Positions 28,601 through 39,600 of a DNA stretch of 64,000 bases are shown one piece after another. The position numbers and the translations under genes are program-made. The notes below the pieces were generated by a model. It worked only from the letters and a program-made list of their open reading frames with translations, did no database searches and was not told the origin of the DNA. The stretch is from Zygaena filipendulae (Eukaryota > Arthropoda > Insecta > Lepidoptera > Zygaenidae): NCBI GenBank assembly GCA_907165275.2, contig OU015660.1:10356501-10420500 (forward strand). The letters run 5' to 3'. Each line of letters starts with the position of its first letter. The first letter of the stretch is position 1.

Positions 28601-29437
28601 GAAGGATATGGCAAAAAACTATCCAATGAGATGAGCATATACTCTGCGGAAGCTTCAGCTATCTTCTCGTCGCTTCAATATATACAGCTGGATGCGCCCA
28701 GCTCCAGCGACTGGCTAGTTATCAGTGACAGCTTGAGCGTCTTGAAGTGTCTCGAAACTAACAAATTTAACACCAACACAAATTATATTATACATGATAT
28801 CAAGAACTTATGGACTGACCTCAAGAATAAAAACATTAGTGTTAAATTCTTGTGGACGCCTTCTCACATAGGTGTCGCTGGAAATGAAAGAGTGGACTTT
28901 CTAGCCAAAACAATCGCAGATTGTCCAACTCCCAGTCGTGTCAACGAAAATGGTGACAGTGCCGACGATGTTGCCATACCACATAGTGATCTCTTTGCCA
29001 AGCTTAAAGGGAAAATGATAGATGACTGGACTGAATACTGGAATTCCACCCTTCAGACAAAAGGATCATACTATGCAGCTGTAAACAAAACTATAGGAAC
29101 ACCGTGGTTTGGAAAGAGCACCTTATTCATGGGAAGAAAATTCTACTCTATCATATGTCGCTTGAGGTTTGGACATGCTAGATTTAAGGCACATTTACAC
29201 CGCATGCGGATTATTACATCGCCTGCTTGCACAAATTGTAATTCGCTAGAAACTCTTGACCATATATTTTTTGATTGCCCAGCTTATAATATACATCGAC
29301 TCAGTTTAATCGATAGCCTGCTAGAAATCTATAAAACCCCGGAAGACATCCCGCGCTCCACCCAAGAATTAATGCAAAACAAGGAAAATTATATTCCAAT
29401 TTATCGTTTTATAATCACCACTGGCGTTGACATTTAA
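25655..29437 (+). CDS. LINE ORF2: endonuclease, RT, RNase H, zinc finger
   Basis: 1,260 codons without interruption. The N-terminal APE-like endonuclease (1-220) has E37 (LCETW), D137 and N139 (GDFNA), D188 (ALDLS) and H213. The normally conserved aspartate of its SDH motif is a tyrosine here (GSYHFP, Y212). RT (about 450-740) shows GFRRGRST, GVCQGGILSP and FADD near 674-677. RNase H (about 955-1085) has the four acidic residues in YTDAS, SAEAS, ISDSL and GNERVD. A C-terminal zinc-binding motif (CTNC...HIFFDC) lies near 1192-1208. The protein nicks target DNA and copies element RNA into the nick. Apart from Y212 the catalytic sites look intact. Confidence 0.95.
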   Translation: MDQLRIIQWNAQSILNKHHIFFQFLRENDIDVAILCETWLKSHQHFNIRGYNLVRLDSGNDHNGVAILVKNYLDFDNINTSWDNSLQNIAIRLKYGNNKLLTIVSLYLPINSTPRFSKSKLDNLIASLPEPVLLAGDFNAYHSVWGCASTDVRGRTVFQSIVDNNLVLLNDGQMTTVGSHVWRQNALDLSIVSPSISLLCDWSVHDDALGSYHFPVMTNIKINNAVQNIEGDVGAVPSRPNFRLIDWNKYQETVSHLISNYNFNSSDPTVSYQELINILNFALENSCFCKSKSKQPPTISSTKKKTRIPLPWWNNICAEASLNVKKAYVAFKADPCEETYINFKRLQAVRKLVIKREAKLSWMSLCESFNRNTPLSYIWNMMKKFNKTQTSSKKHSNFSNQWLSEFLQKYTPDTVESLFQEPSNTHNINSGNEFLVKPFTLKELESAISSRRDTACGLDNIPFKMFKALDKQSKTVALSIFNQLWSNSVIPAEWKTDCIIPILKPDKDKNNINSYRPITLTSCVGKIFEQLLKQRIEFFIEHYCILPSNQFGFRRGRSTRESLLHLHLDIARAFSSKQILIGVFFDIVGAFNNVNLHVLTGELAAIGFPIKIISWIFNFLHGRQVFVKLNNKLLGPRHSYKGVCQGGILSPLIFILYIHKLNQVLGSHVTNLQFADDLVVYATGTNVDEVAFKLNTALQHLSNYLSSLNLDVSTDKTKVMVFNKLQPSNVNIIYNNIRLPIVTTIKFLGVIFNNNLSWNKYVECLSVRASKATNILRSLTRTYWGADPKILLILYKAIVRSHFEYGFLCYASNNRLMDKLTVIQNNCLRCITGAFRTTPINSLEVECNTPPLNLRFNYLKVRFLIKLLAIQSHPLFRKLESLHRQNIISSTAIFPFALKDFQDILNLNLTFKIHKTDYNWDCYKGNFDSKFTDMEISTNYQTKTVAEVYERIAMYPNHICIYTDASKTNNGVSMALYIPSRKEGYGKKLSNEMSIYSAEASAIFSSLQYIQLDAPSSSDWLVISDSLSVLKCLETNKFNTNTNYIIHDIKNLWTDLKNKNISVKFLWTPSHIGVAGNERVDFLAKTIADCPTPSRVNENGDSADDVAIPHSDLFAKLKGKMIDDWTEYWNSTLQTKGSYYAAVNKTIGTPWFGKSTLFMGRKFYSIICRLRFGHARFKAHLHRMRIITSPACTNCNSLETLDHIFFDCPAYNIHRLSLIDSLLEIYKTPEDIPRSTQELMQNKENYIPIYRFIITTGVDI

Positions 29438-29642
29438 AAATACGTCCCCGGAATAAGGAATAAAAGAAAAAACAAACTATTAAGACTTCACGGAAACGAT
29501 CAAGAGAAAAACAACTAAAGACTTGGCTCCGGCCTTGACAATATCGGATTTTGAATTTACTTACTTAAGACTTGGCTGTATGGCTCAATAGCCCTCGCCT
29601 GTCCCAGAAGGGGCGAACATAAAAAACAACAACAACAAACAA

Positions 29643-29655
29643 CAAATGTGATATG
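29643..29655. repeat. LINE target-site duplication, right copy
   Basis: CAAATGTGATATG, matching 24379-24391. Directly followed by host sequence leading to EED. Confidence 0.85.
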
Positions 29656-29838
29656 TCAGCTGATGCGTGCCTTAAATTCGCGGTATTTGAGGACGTAATA
29701 AATGTAATTGAAGTTTACCAATATTTTTAGCTAATTCGGATGAATATCCATAATATCTAATCGGTATCGCACACAGACAATCTAATCTTTTGATCAATTA
29801 TTAGTAATAATCTAGGTTTAGTCAATAAAGTGATAAAC
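29656..29838 (+). promoter_or_regulatory. EED proximal promoter / 5'UTR interval
   Basis: Only 183 bp separate the LINE's right target duplication from the EED start codon. No TATA box is evident, as expected for a broadly expressed chromatin gene. The transcription start is not identifiable from sequence. Host sequence once contiguous with it continues at 24352-24378, on the other side of the LINE. Confidence 0.5.
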
Positions 29839-32800
29839 ATGAACTTTTCAGACAATGAAGCTGTAAGTAAATTTTTGTTTATGATTTGGGCTTAATATTT
29901 ATTGCTTTCATGAATGAACTAAACACTGATATACATTAGATTTGACTTACTGAAAGTGCTATTTTTGTTTTCTGTTTTAGGATGACACATCAAGCGTAGA
30001 AAGCACATCGAATACTGATAATACATCGCGTAGTGAAACTCCAACTAATTCAAGAGTAAAAAAACGAAGAAGGGGCAAGAAAAAGACTACAAAACAAGTG
30101 AAACCACCTTATAAGTTCAAGTTTGTACTTCTTCAATTATTAACATCAAAGAAACAACCTGAAACCTATAAAGTTAGTGACACTTAAATGTAAATTAAGT
30201 ATGAGTAAACTAAATTTTCACTTCCTGCAATCTCCCCCAAGTGAATCTCGAAATTCCCTCGGTAACTATTTTTTTCCAGGTCAAAAGTTATCTATGTCCT
30301 ATTCAAGGACTTTGTAACACCAACATTTACATGAAAATCCATATAGCTTAGCAGCTGATGTCTCCTATTTAAAGAAATCTACCTGCCAAAATTCAGATTT
30401 TCATGTAGTTTTCATTCTGTCAGTGAGTCAGTGACCTAATGCTTAAATATATATTTGTGAGGTTCGCGGTTGGTCTAAGGTCTAGCTCAATAATAAATCA
30501 AAGATAAAATTTTTGTATTTTTTATTGAGCTAGCCGAAGGCCTTAGACCTGCCACGAACCTCACAATTGGCGCCCCACATTGTCGGGTTCGTAGTAATAA
30601 TAGCCTTCAGCTCAAATAAAAATAATAAAAGATAAATTTAGTAAATTAGAGCTTTTGTATCGTTCAAATTCGTATTCAGTCTAGTTCCATCAAAAAGTGT
30701 TTTTTAAATATAAAAAGAACAGATAATAAAAAAAAAGTATTAGAAATGAGGCAGGATATCATAATGAGTGACATATAGCTGCCTCGTTACATATTTATCG
30801 ATTAACAAATCAGGATAAGATGTTATTAAGTACTTTTAGACACTCAAATATCACATTTATGACGATTTCAATGATCACAGTTGCAGTGCCAAGGAGGACC
30901 ATGGTCAACCACTCTTTGGCTGTCAGTTCAACCATCACTTGCGTGAAGGGGAGCCCCAAGTGTTTGCTGTTGTCGGTAGCAACAGGGTCTCCATATATGA
31001 GTGTCCTGAGTCTGGTGGTTTCAAGTTCTTACAGTGCTATGCAGATCCTGATGTGAGTTACTTATTGTTCCATAAGACTTTATTTGAATCTTTCATGTTG
31101 TACCCTGTCTGTGAATGCTGTAGCAGATGTACACTAACAGTTATTGTCGCAATGGGCATGATGACTTAATTTTAATTTTTAGTCAGTCTTGTAGAATAAT
31201 AAAAAATATTGGACATGTTTTTCCTTTTTTTACATAATATTATAAATGTGAAAGTGTAGATGTTTGGATGTTTGTTACTCAATCATGCAAAAACGGCTGA
31301 ACAGATTTGGATGCAATTCGGCATGCACGTTTTCAGGGGTACAGAGAAGGACACAGGATACTTTTTATCGTGGAATTTCCGCGGGAACAATCCGAAACTA
31401 CTACGGGTGAAACTGCAGGGCACAGCTAGTCAAACAATAATCAAATAGATACCTATCTACCACTACCTAGGTACACTTCTGCCTATAGTTATTTAGGCCC
31501 TCGCGATCTCCCACTCCTAAACTTGAATGTGTTTTATGTAAATATTTTTTTAATAATTTGCAAAAGCAAAAAATATGTATCTTTTTTTACTGTATAACTG
31601 ACAGACTAAATAGAATTTTGATTTTTATACCTGTGACAAAAGTTATGATGATCCTGTAATGATCAGTTAAGTAGTTAAGGAATAGTGTAACAAAAAAACT
31701 CATATTCACATTAATTATAATACATTTTAGTTAGGATTATGTCCTACCTTTGTTGTACAGATTTTAAACAAAGCTGCATATAAAGTAAGTTTCTACACGT
31801 GGATTATGGATGACCCTATTGTCTACTGAACAATTCTACAGTCATTGTAATGACAGTAACAGTCAATTTAAAAATTTTGAAAACTTTGGTAAGTTTTTAA
31901 GATTCATAATAAATAATAATGTCTTTTTTGGACCAGGTTGATGAGACATACTACACATGTGCATGGTCATATGAAGAAGAGACATTCCTACCGCTACTGG
32001 CTGTGGCTGGTTCCCGTGGCATAGTTCGTATTTTCCAACCAGCCAAGCAGACTTGCATCAAGCACTACATCGGTCACGGACATGCCATCAACGAAGTAAA
32101 GTTCCATCCCCGTGATCCAAACCTGCTTTTATCAGCAAGCAAGGACCATGCTTTACGACTGTGGAACATTAGTACTGATGTCTGCATAGCGATATTTGGG
32201 GGTGTCGAAGGGCACAGAGATGAGGTGCTCAGTGCGGACTTTGATCTCAAAGGGGAACGGATCATGTCCTGCGGGATGGATCACTCACTGAAGCTGTGGA
32301 GACTCGACAAGCCTTCTATGAATGAAGCAATCAAGCAAAGCTATAGCTTCAACCCTCATAGAGCGCTCAGGCCATTCAATTCCTTGAAGGAACACTTCCC
32401 TGATTTCTCTACAAGGGACATACACAGGAACTATGTTGATTGCGTCAGATGGATGGGTGACCTCATTTTATCGAAGGTGTGTAACTACTAACTACAGATG
32501 AGCAATCAACCCGGAGCTTGGAATTTAAACCCGATAAAAGCCAGCCTTTTACGGTATTTTATCGGGTTCTAGCCCGAAAACGGCAGGCTTTTATCGGGTT
32601 TAATAATAATAATAATCCACTTCACAACACACAGATCTACTTGACCCCACTAAGCTATAAGCTTGTGTCGTGGAAACCAAGCAAACGTGGTATATACTAC
32701 ACATATTATTACATATATATTATACTATAGATATATATATACACACCCAGATTGGAAAAATATGGAACCCTGTGTTCATCACACAAAGTCCACCCCCACC

Positions 32801-35800
32801 GGGAATCGAACCCGGAACCTCTTGATTAGCGGGCAGGCGTGGTGACCATTGCGCCAATCGGGTCGTCAAGTGGTTTATTAAACCAAAGCACTGCGTAACT
32901 AACTACCTTTAGGACCTCACACATGTATTATAACTAAACCAATGTATACTATGTTGCAGAGGTACGTAACTAATCATGTGTGAGATTTATTTAATAAATC
33001 TCTCACATGAATTCATATTACTCCACTCATAGCATTCACAGAATAACAAATGGGTTTATATTATTTACTTTGGTTAGAATTACTGTAGCGTAATTTAAGC
33101 GGGTGAGTTTTGTAAATAATCAAAACTATGTATGTTATATCAGGAAGTTTCAGTTCCTACATTTTTCGGCACTATCATCAGATTAGCTCTATGGTACCAC
33201 AGAACCATAGTATTGCATTATCACCCAATTTACCAAAACCAAATCTCAGATGGGTAAAGGGACAGTAGGAAGAATCCCATCAAAAACAAACTTGTAAAAA
33301 AGTCCAAGTCTCGCAACTCACTTCTTCTACAGTAAAAAGTTGTGAGATCAATGTAATACCAAGTCGGTTAATTTATTCAGTGCCTACTTAAGGGTCCTTC
33401 TGTCTAAAGTTATCATGTTATAAGCTAATCTAATAACATTTTATAGTGACCATATCAAATTTAAAAACCTTTTATGTTTTAAATAGATTGATTGGCTTGG
33501 CGATCACGTGAAAACACAATATATCTCACATGTAATACATAATTATGGTTCTAAACAATCTAATTTAATTATAATATGTATTACTTGGACTTTTTTACAA
33601 GTTTGTTTTTGATGGGATCTCATTTCTTTTTGTAAATGGTCTTCCTCCTTTGAGCAATTTAGTCTACTTTAATAACTTGAAAGATTTTGGTACAACTTTA
33701 TAATATATATAAACACATGCCCCATTCTTGCTTTTTCATTCCGTTGACCATTGTACCTTTGAACATAATTATGTCTAGGTAACTATGTATCTACACTTTA
33801 TATCTAGGTAGGTAACTATAGCTACACTTATTATTATTATTTATTAATATCTGGGCAACGGCTTAAATAGCTGTTCCCCGCGGTTTAACCCACGTTAATT
33901 TCGGAGATCCCGCGGGTATTCTGAGATAAAAGTACTACCCTATGACCTTTCCTGTACCCTTGACAACGTGTAGTATGCAATAATTAATTCACCCGCGTTG
34001 ATATCAGAGTTCGCGCGGGAATTCCAGAAATGAATCCTAGCTAGATCGATTTATAGCCCCCGAAATCCCCTGTATACAAAATTTCATGAAAATCGTTGGA
34101 GCATTCAGATTAGGGTAATTTTATCTCGGAATTCCCGAAGGATCTCCGAAATTAACGCTGGTGAAATCTCATGAAATTTTGCATGCACGTTGTCAGGGGT
34201 AAAGAAAACCTAGGGATATAGGGTACTAACTACTTTGCATCTCTGAATTCCCGCGGGATCTCCGAAATTAACGCGGGTGAAACCGCGGGGAACAGCTAGT
34301 CTCATATATTTATATGGGATTACAAAGTTATTTGTGCAGTTGGTACATATAACTGCATATATAACTTTGTAATTCCATACATTTATGTATTACAAAGTTA
34401 TTTATGCAGTCAGTGTATCTAGAAAACTGGACCGAAATTGCTAAATATTTTAATTTTTCCTTGATTTATACAATAAACACTAATTGTATTCTAAATTTCA
34501 AACTTCTATGTCTGCTAGAAGTGCCTTAGAATTTTGATGATCGGTCAGTGAGTGAGTGAGTGAGTGAGTGAGTGACCTACAAAATTAAGAAACTTTGACT
34601 AGTTATAATTCTTAAACTACTGTTTCAAATCGAATGAAATTTAAATTATACCGTCTTTATACAATACCTGCTTGTTTACTAAAAATTCAGGCTTCTAGTT
34701 TTATCCACAACGAAGTTATAGGGGGTCGAAAATGGCCTGAATTGCTTCGAGAAAAGGATAGTACGGCCGTGCCGCTTTTGTTGCTCGACTTGGCGGGGGC
34801 ACTGCCGTGCCCCCAGATAAGTAAAAGAAGCTTGTCACAAATAAATCATAAAGAACCACAAGTGAGAAGTTCTGAGTAATTCCGACACAACTGTAGATGA
34901 GCGATCAACCTGGTACTATGGTTTCCGATTGAGGTTTCAATAATGGGCATGTTGACTAATTTTTATTTTTTAGTCCGTCTTGTAGATTATTAAAAAATAT
35001 TGGACACGTATTTTTTCTTTTTTTACGTAATCAAAAAATAACGGCGAGGAGTTTGAAGTCGGTGCCAAACCCGCTCGTGTCTGCCCGAGGGCGGACTTGA
35101 CCTATTACCCATTTGGCTCGGCACCGACTTCAAAACGATGAGTAGGTAGTGCATTTTTGTCTTTCGGATTAAATTATTACTTTGTTATTTTTAACTTTTT
35201 AGTGTAGGTAGTGTATTTTTGTGTGTTTCGAAGTAGGTTTTAATTTTTTTGTTAAAATTTTGTTTATTGTAATGACGTTTCTGCAATTCCAGTCGTGCGA
35301 GAACGCGATAATCTGCTGGAAGCCGGGCCGGCTCGAGGACACGGAGCTGCGGCCCGGCGACAACTGCGTCACCGTCGTGCACCGCTTCGACTACAAGGAG
35401 TGCGAGATCTGGTTCATCCGCTTCGCGGTCGACTACAGCCAGCGGGTGAGCTCGCCGACGTGACGTCACCGACAGCGGTCGCTGGACGCAGGCCCAGCTC
35501 CCACAAACTTTCACATTCCTCTCTCCCACCTCGTTAGAGGTGGAAATTTGTAAGATGAATCCAGTTTTGTTTAAAAGTAAAAGTACCTCCCTATGTCCTT
35601 GTCTGTACCCCTGACAAGGAAGATTCAATATGTGACCAACGTGTGTTGCGCAGGTGATCGCGCTCGGCAACCAGTGCGGCAAGACGATGGTGTGGGAGCT
35701 GGGCGGCGTGGCGGGCGGCTCGCGCGTCTCGCAGCTCGTGCACCCGCGCTGCGCCGCCGCCGTGCGGCAGGTGCGCGCCCCACCGCCACACCACCTCACT

Positions 35801-36607
35801 ACCCGCGACACCACCACCCCACTACCCGCGACACCACCACCCCACTACCCGCGACACCACCACTCCACTACCCGCGACACCACCACCTCACTACCCGCGA
35901 CACCACCATCCCACTACCGGCGACACCACCACCCCACTACCCGCGACACCACCACCTCACTACCCGCGACACCACCACCTCACTACCCGCGACACCACCA
36001 CTTCACTACCCGCGACACCACCACCCCACTACCCGCGACACCACCACCCCACTACCCGCGACACCACCACCCCAATACCCACAAAAACACCTCCCCACTA
36101 CCCGTGACACCACCACCCCATCACACCACTACCCACGACACCACCACCCCCCTACCCACGACACCACCACCCCACTATCCGCGACACCACCACCCCACTA
36201 CCCGCGAAACCACCACCCCACTACCCGCGACACCACCATCCCACTACTCCAGCACTTGCGATAACACAGAGATAAATAATAACATACTTTGTCCTGAATG
36301 ACTGACTGACGAATCAACGCACAGCTTAAACCGCTGATCGTAGAGACCTATAACTGGGCGGATGTGTTCTTTGTATGACGTAGTAATCCGATAAGAAAGA
36401 TTTTTCCGAAATTCAACCCCTAAGGGGGTGAAAAGGGTGTGTCGCATCTTCACATACATACCTATACTTAAACGCAATAGGACAGTTTTTAACAGGCGAC
36501 TCCACATATTGCAGGTGACCCTAACTTACAACGGCAAGATACTGCTCACGTGTTGCGACGACGGCACCATATGGCGCTGGGACAGAGTCAACAACGGCGG
36601 CGTGTAG
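29839..36607 (+). CDS. EED: Polycomb protein EED/ESC, PRC2 WD40 subunit
   Basis: Exons 29839-29862, 29981-30120, 30881-31052, 31937-32476, 35293-35445, 35654-35770 and 36515-36607. Phases agree and give 412 residues (human EED 441). The exon 2/3 junction is the least certain. A basic, disordered N-terminus (to about 50, KKRRRGKKK) precedes a seven-blade WD40 propeller with family landmarks such as [55 protein letters not shown] and [13 protein letters not shown] holds PRC2 together with EZH2 and SUZ12 and reads H3K27me3 through an aromatic cage. Cage positions here are F71, Y118, W332 and F333, the last replacing human tyrosine. Exons 5-7 are far richer in GC than exons 1-4. The last intron contains a 23-bp minisatellite. 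A LINE sits just upstream. Confidence 0.96.
31165..31640. mobile_element. MITE split by a Helitron, EED intron 3
   Basis: The left part (ACTTAATTTTAATTTTTAGTC...ATTGGACATG, 31165-31225) and right part (AAAAGCAAAAAATATG...ACTGACAGACTAAATAG, about 31555-31625) are the two ends of the MITE seen complete at 41478-41800. A Helitron (31232-31429) lies between them. Other copies are at 34955-35045 (half) and 47150-47440. Confidence 0.65.
31232..31429 (+). mobile_element. Non-autonomous Helitron in EED intron 3
   Basis: 5' end ATAATATTATAAATGTGAAAG (slightly eroded), core GGAATTTCCGCGGGAAC, and a 3' CTAG at 31426-31429 followed by T. Inserted in a MITE. Non-coding. Confidence 0.7.
32503..32868 (-). 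mobile_element. tRNA-derived SINE (minus) beside a MITE fragment
   Basis: The minus strand reads from 32868: a tRNA-like head with A box TGGCGCAATGG and B box GGTTCGATTCCCGG, then a body shared with the copy at 19665-19902, ending in (ATT)n near 32601. The fragment 32503-32600 is part of the GATGGGCAATC-type MITE. Located in EED intron 4. The tRNA-like part is a SINE promoter, not a functional tRNA. Confidence 0.82.
33868..34299. mobile_element. Helitron cluster in EED intron 4
   Basis: A minus copy begins near 33868 (TAGCTGTTCCCCGCGG), and a plus copy ends CTAG at 34296-34299 after CGCGGGTGAAACCGCGGGG. Repeated GGAATTCC cores between them (34015, 34130, 34250) show several nested or rearranged fragments. 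Confidence 0.6.
34440..35131. repeat. Repeat block in EED intron 4
   Basis: Holds the second copy of the 275-720 repeat (to about 34815), with a (GTGA)n run at 34553-34572, then half of the 41478-type MITE (34955-35045). A 15-bp inverted repeat follows (TTTGAAGTCGGTGCC at 35051-35065 against GGCACCGACTTCAAA at 35117-35131). No coding signal. Confidence 0.5.
35789..36246 (+). repeat. 23-bp minisatellite in last EED intron
   Basis: About 19-20 head-to-tail copies of a 23-bp unit of the form CCACTACCCGCGACACCACC+ACC, C-rich on the plus strand, with scattered C/T changes and a disrupted stretch near 36070-36130. It starts some 20 bp after the exon 6 donor (35771). Because 23 is not a multiple of three and the unit lacks stops, more than one frame stays open through it, including the frame of EED exon 6 to 36301. 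Confidence 0.92.
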
Positions 36608-39600
36608 CGCCGGGGCCGTGCCGAGATGTGCTACTGATAAAAGTCATGAAGATATGCCTGTTCCAAATTCCAATTACTGTGGTCGCCGTTTACATAATGT
36701 GCATTTTGGTATTCCGAGTGCCAATTCTACCCACGAATATCAAAGCCCGCAACACTCCCGCCTCGATAAAGGTCTCTCCGCATATACCGATACTATATGA
36801 TAATATAGCTATAAGAGAATCGGTCGTCGCCAAGGAGCCTATGGCTCCAAGGGATATCCTTATAGTAATGTGAGCAGAATTGGTTCTCAGAGTGTGATAG
36901 CTTCAATTGAGCTTCGAAAACTCTCGAGTGGTATACAAAAAAAAGTGATAGGTTGTTTTAAAGTTAGTTGAAAACACTCGATTCTTGACCGTTTCATAAT
37001 AACGGCTCGGTGCGAGCGTGTGATGTGACCAGAATTGAACAGTTTAGAAAGAGACAGTCAAAAAGCGGTGCGACTGTGCGGCGTCACGCGGGCCAACCAG
37101 AAAACAGCTGCTGACCGCACGATCGCTTTGTCTCCCTCACACTTTAGGGACGATTCACAGCTGGCATCGACCACACAGCCCATAGACGCCTAATGTTTGA
37201 TTTTGCGTATTGAATGCAGTCTGGCAACTAGCTGAGGTAAGATGAAGCGGGGTTGCAACGCCGTGATTGGCTAATTCAAGGCCACACGCGCTAGTTACAC
37301 GCCGTGATTGGCTAATTCAAGGCCACACGCGCTAGTTACACGCGCCACGAAACGTTGGAAAGAAATAGATTAATTTACGCAACGGGAAAGAATGAGACGG
37401 CACGATAGTTTGAGTATTTGTTTTAAAACCACGACCAGTGAACCGTGAACTCCGTACTTGCGAAAAAATTTGTTGATTTCCTTGTTTCTCATAAACAAAT
37501 AAAGATAATAGTTACTTACAAGTGAAATGTTATCCCATCTTTCTCCATATTAGATGTGTTGCTTTTTTTACCGCACCATTTAATGCTACACTGAGGCATT
37601 TTGAGTTTTTTTTAGCACTTCCTTTATGCACTCCGATCGTGTTGACAGGTCACAGTAGTGGTCGACACTGATTGAGTATTTCCGCGCGGACATTTATATC
37701 GGAACTATAAGTCAGATGTGTTGTCAGGAGCCATTCGCCTGTTATTAGGCGTCTATGGGCTGTGTGGTCGATGACAGCTGGATAGGAAACGCTCAGTAGT
37801 ACCTCTTCTGTGTATGGCATCCTCCGAGAATCTCCAAAAGTGACGATCGGCCCTGTGCTACCACTATTTAGTTGTATGCAAAGAGAATATTATCACTGCA
37901 TTTTAATTTACATCAAATTTTTACTTGGGATCAGCGAGGTAACTGAACCAGGAAAAGGAATATTTGAAACAGTGGACTTCGTGAATGGTAATGTACTCGG
38001 TAGGCAAGAATATTACTGTATAGTATTGTGTTTATTGAAAATGTATTGAAATAAGTTAATCTCCTTTCAACTATACTGCCATTAAGGGTTATTTTGTTAT
38101 GGATATTTTTACATAATAAAAGAAGACTGGTTTAGTCAAATATAAAGTTGGCTTTTATTTTCTTCATTTACAAAGGAGAACTAGCGATTTGCTATTGTTG
38201 TGAAACCACTGCATTTTTCCTTTCAAAATTTTTACCTTATATCTGATACTTGAAAACAAAATGGATTCCGACGAGAGAATAGTAATAATACTAGTACAAA
38301 CGACGTAGAATCGACAAAAAGAAACAATCACATGCCTTGTTTATGTTAGTCGGGGTAATTTTGTAGATACTTATTATGAAATATCCTTTTCTACACAACT
38401 GGCTAGATCGGCTGGTTGGTGATCACTCAAAGAGTATATAACCATGTGATCTCTAAAGGTCCCCGACCCAAAAAGTGTAATTATTGTAAAAGTGTAATTA
38501 AAAAATATTTGGGGCCCGCAAAAGTGGGGTTATGTTTAGGGTAGGTAGGGGAGGCTGTTTGGGAGGAGGCCCCCGGACTAGCCTCATGGTAAGAACCGAG
38601 GGCTTTTTTAGAGGAGCTAATCCGTGCCTAACCCTATACTAGCTTAGTTAACCTCATCCTTACATAGTTTGATTTGAACAATGGTTATTTTATCTTTAAA
38701 AAAAAACAACATTATTATAACAAATTCGATTTTATTTACTAACAAAGTTACTCCTACTTAACAGAAATGAATCACAGGGGTCAAGGTGTTATCTCGTGGC
38801 CTCTACTCGTTAACATTTGCACCTAATCACGTGTTCTACATGTTGAGATATATTCATATTATAATTAACGTTTCGGTCTACCCCCATTCATCTATCCTAG
38901 ACACCGATTCACAAACTACAGGTACAAGTAGGACGAAACGCTGTCAGTTAAGTAGAACCGCTATACTAATATCTATACTACGTACACGACAGCTTTTAAT
39001 TGATTATTATTTTTTGTCATTATCATTTTGAATTTATATCATCAGTCTTTAAAAATTTTACTAAATAAATTCAATAAATCAATAAAAACATTTACCCCCG
39101 ATACAATCATAACCAATGTACAAAATTTCTATCAATATAACAATATCAAATTTGAGATGATTTGTGTCTAATCGCTTAAAAATTAAATAAGATGTTTATA
39201 TGAATGATATCTACCTAGTTTTTTTTAATGAAATAAATATAAAATATAATTAATAACAATTAGTAAAACAGGTAAAGTTACCTACAATCTGCAACAAACA
39301 TTTAAAACTAAACATTCTTACTAAAACATCACGTCATTTGAAACAGACATTGAGCTAATACATGGGACAATACACTATGTCCTGAGCTAAGCAAATAAAA
39401 ATATGTGACTACTAATTATTGCCCGCGGTTTTACATGCATGAACTTCGGAATTTCTTCGGGAAGCCTTTTATTATATTTATTGAGATACAATCAAGAAAC
39501 AAATATTAATTTCATAAAGAGGCCACAGAGTACGCTCAGAATAATATTTCAATGTTACAAACTATACCTCTACCTACAACATAAAATCGTACTTACCAAA

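Larger units (their letters stand above)
24392..29642 (+). mobile_element. I-type non-LTR retrotransposon (LINE), near complete
   Basis: About 5,251 bp between the duplicated CAAATGTGATATG. It has a 5' leader of 101 bp, ORF1 (24493-25638), a 16-bp gap, ORF2 (25655-29437) and a 205-bp 3'UTR ending in a CAA-rich tail (AACAACAACAACAAACAACA). ORF2 carries an APE-type endonuclease, RT and RNase H, and ORF1 three zinc knuckles. Presence of RNase H excludes the Jockey and CR1 clades and points to the I group (I, Nimb, Outcast, Loa types); the exact clade is not resolved. Both ORFs are intact. The insertion lies immediately upstream of EED. Confidence 0.95.

Noticed and set aside
32800..32868. Possible tRNA gene (A and B boxes) on the minus strand
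   Set aside because: The sequence continues into a SINE body with an (ATT)n tail and a second copy exists at 19665, so it is a tRNA-derived SINE head.
35591..36264. Long overlapping ORFs on both strands over EED exon 6 and the minisatellite
   Set aside because: They exist because the 23-bp unit lacks stop codons in several frames; apart from the exon 6 frame they show no protein similarity I recognise.
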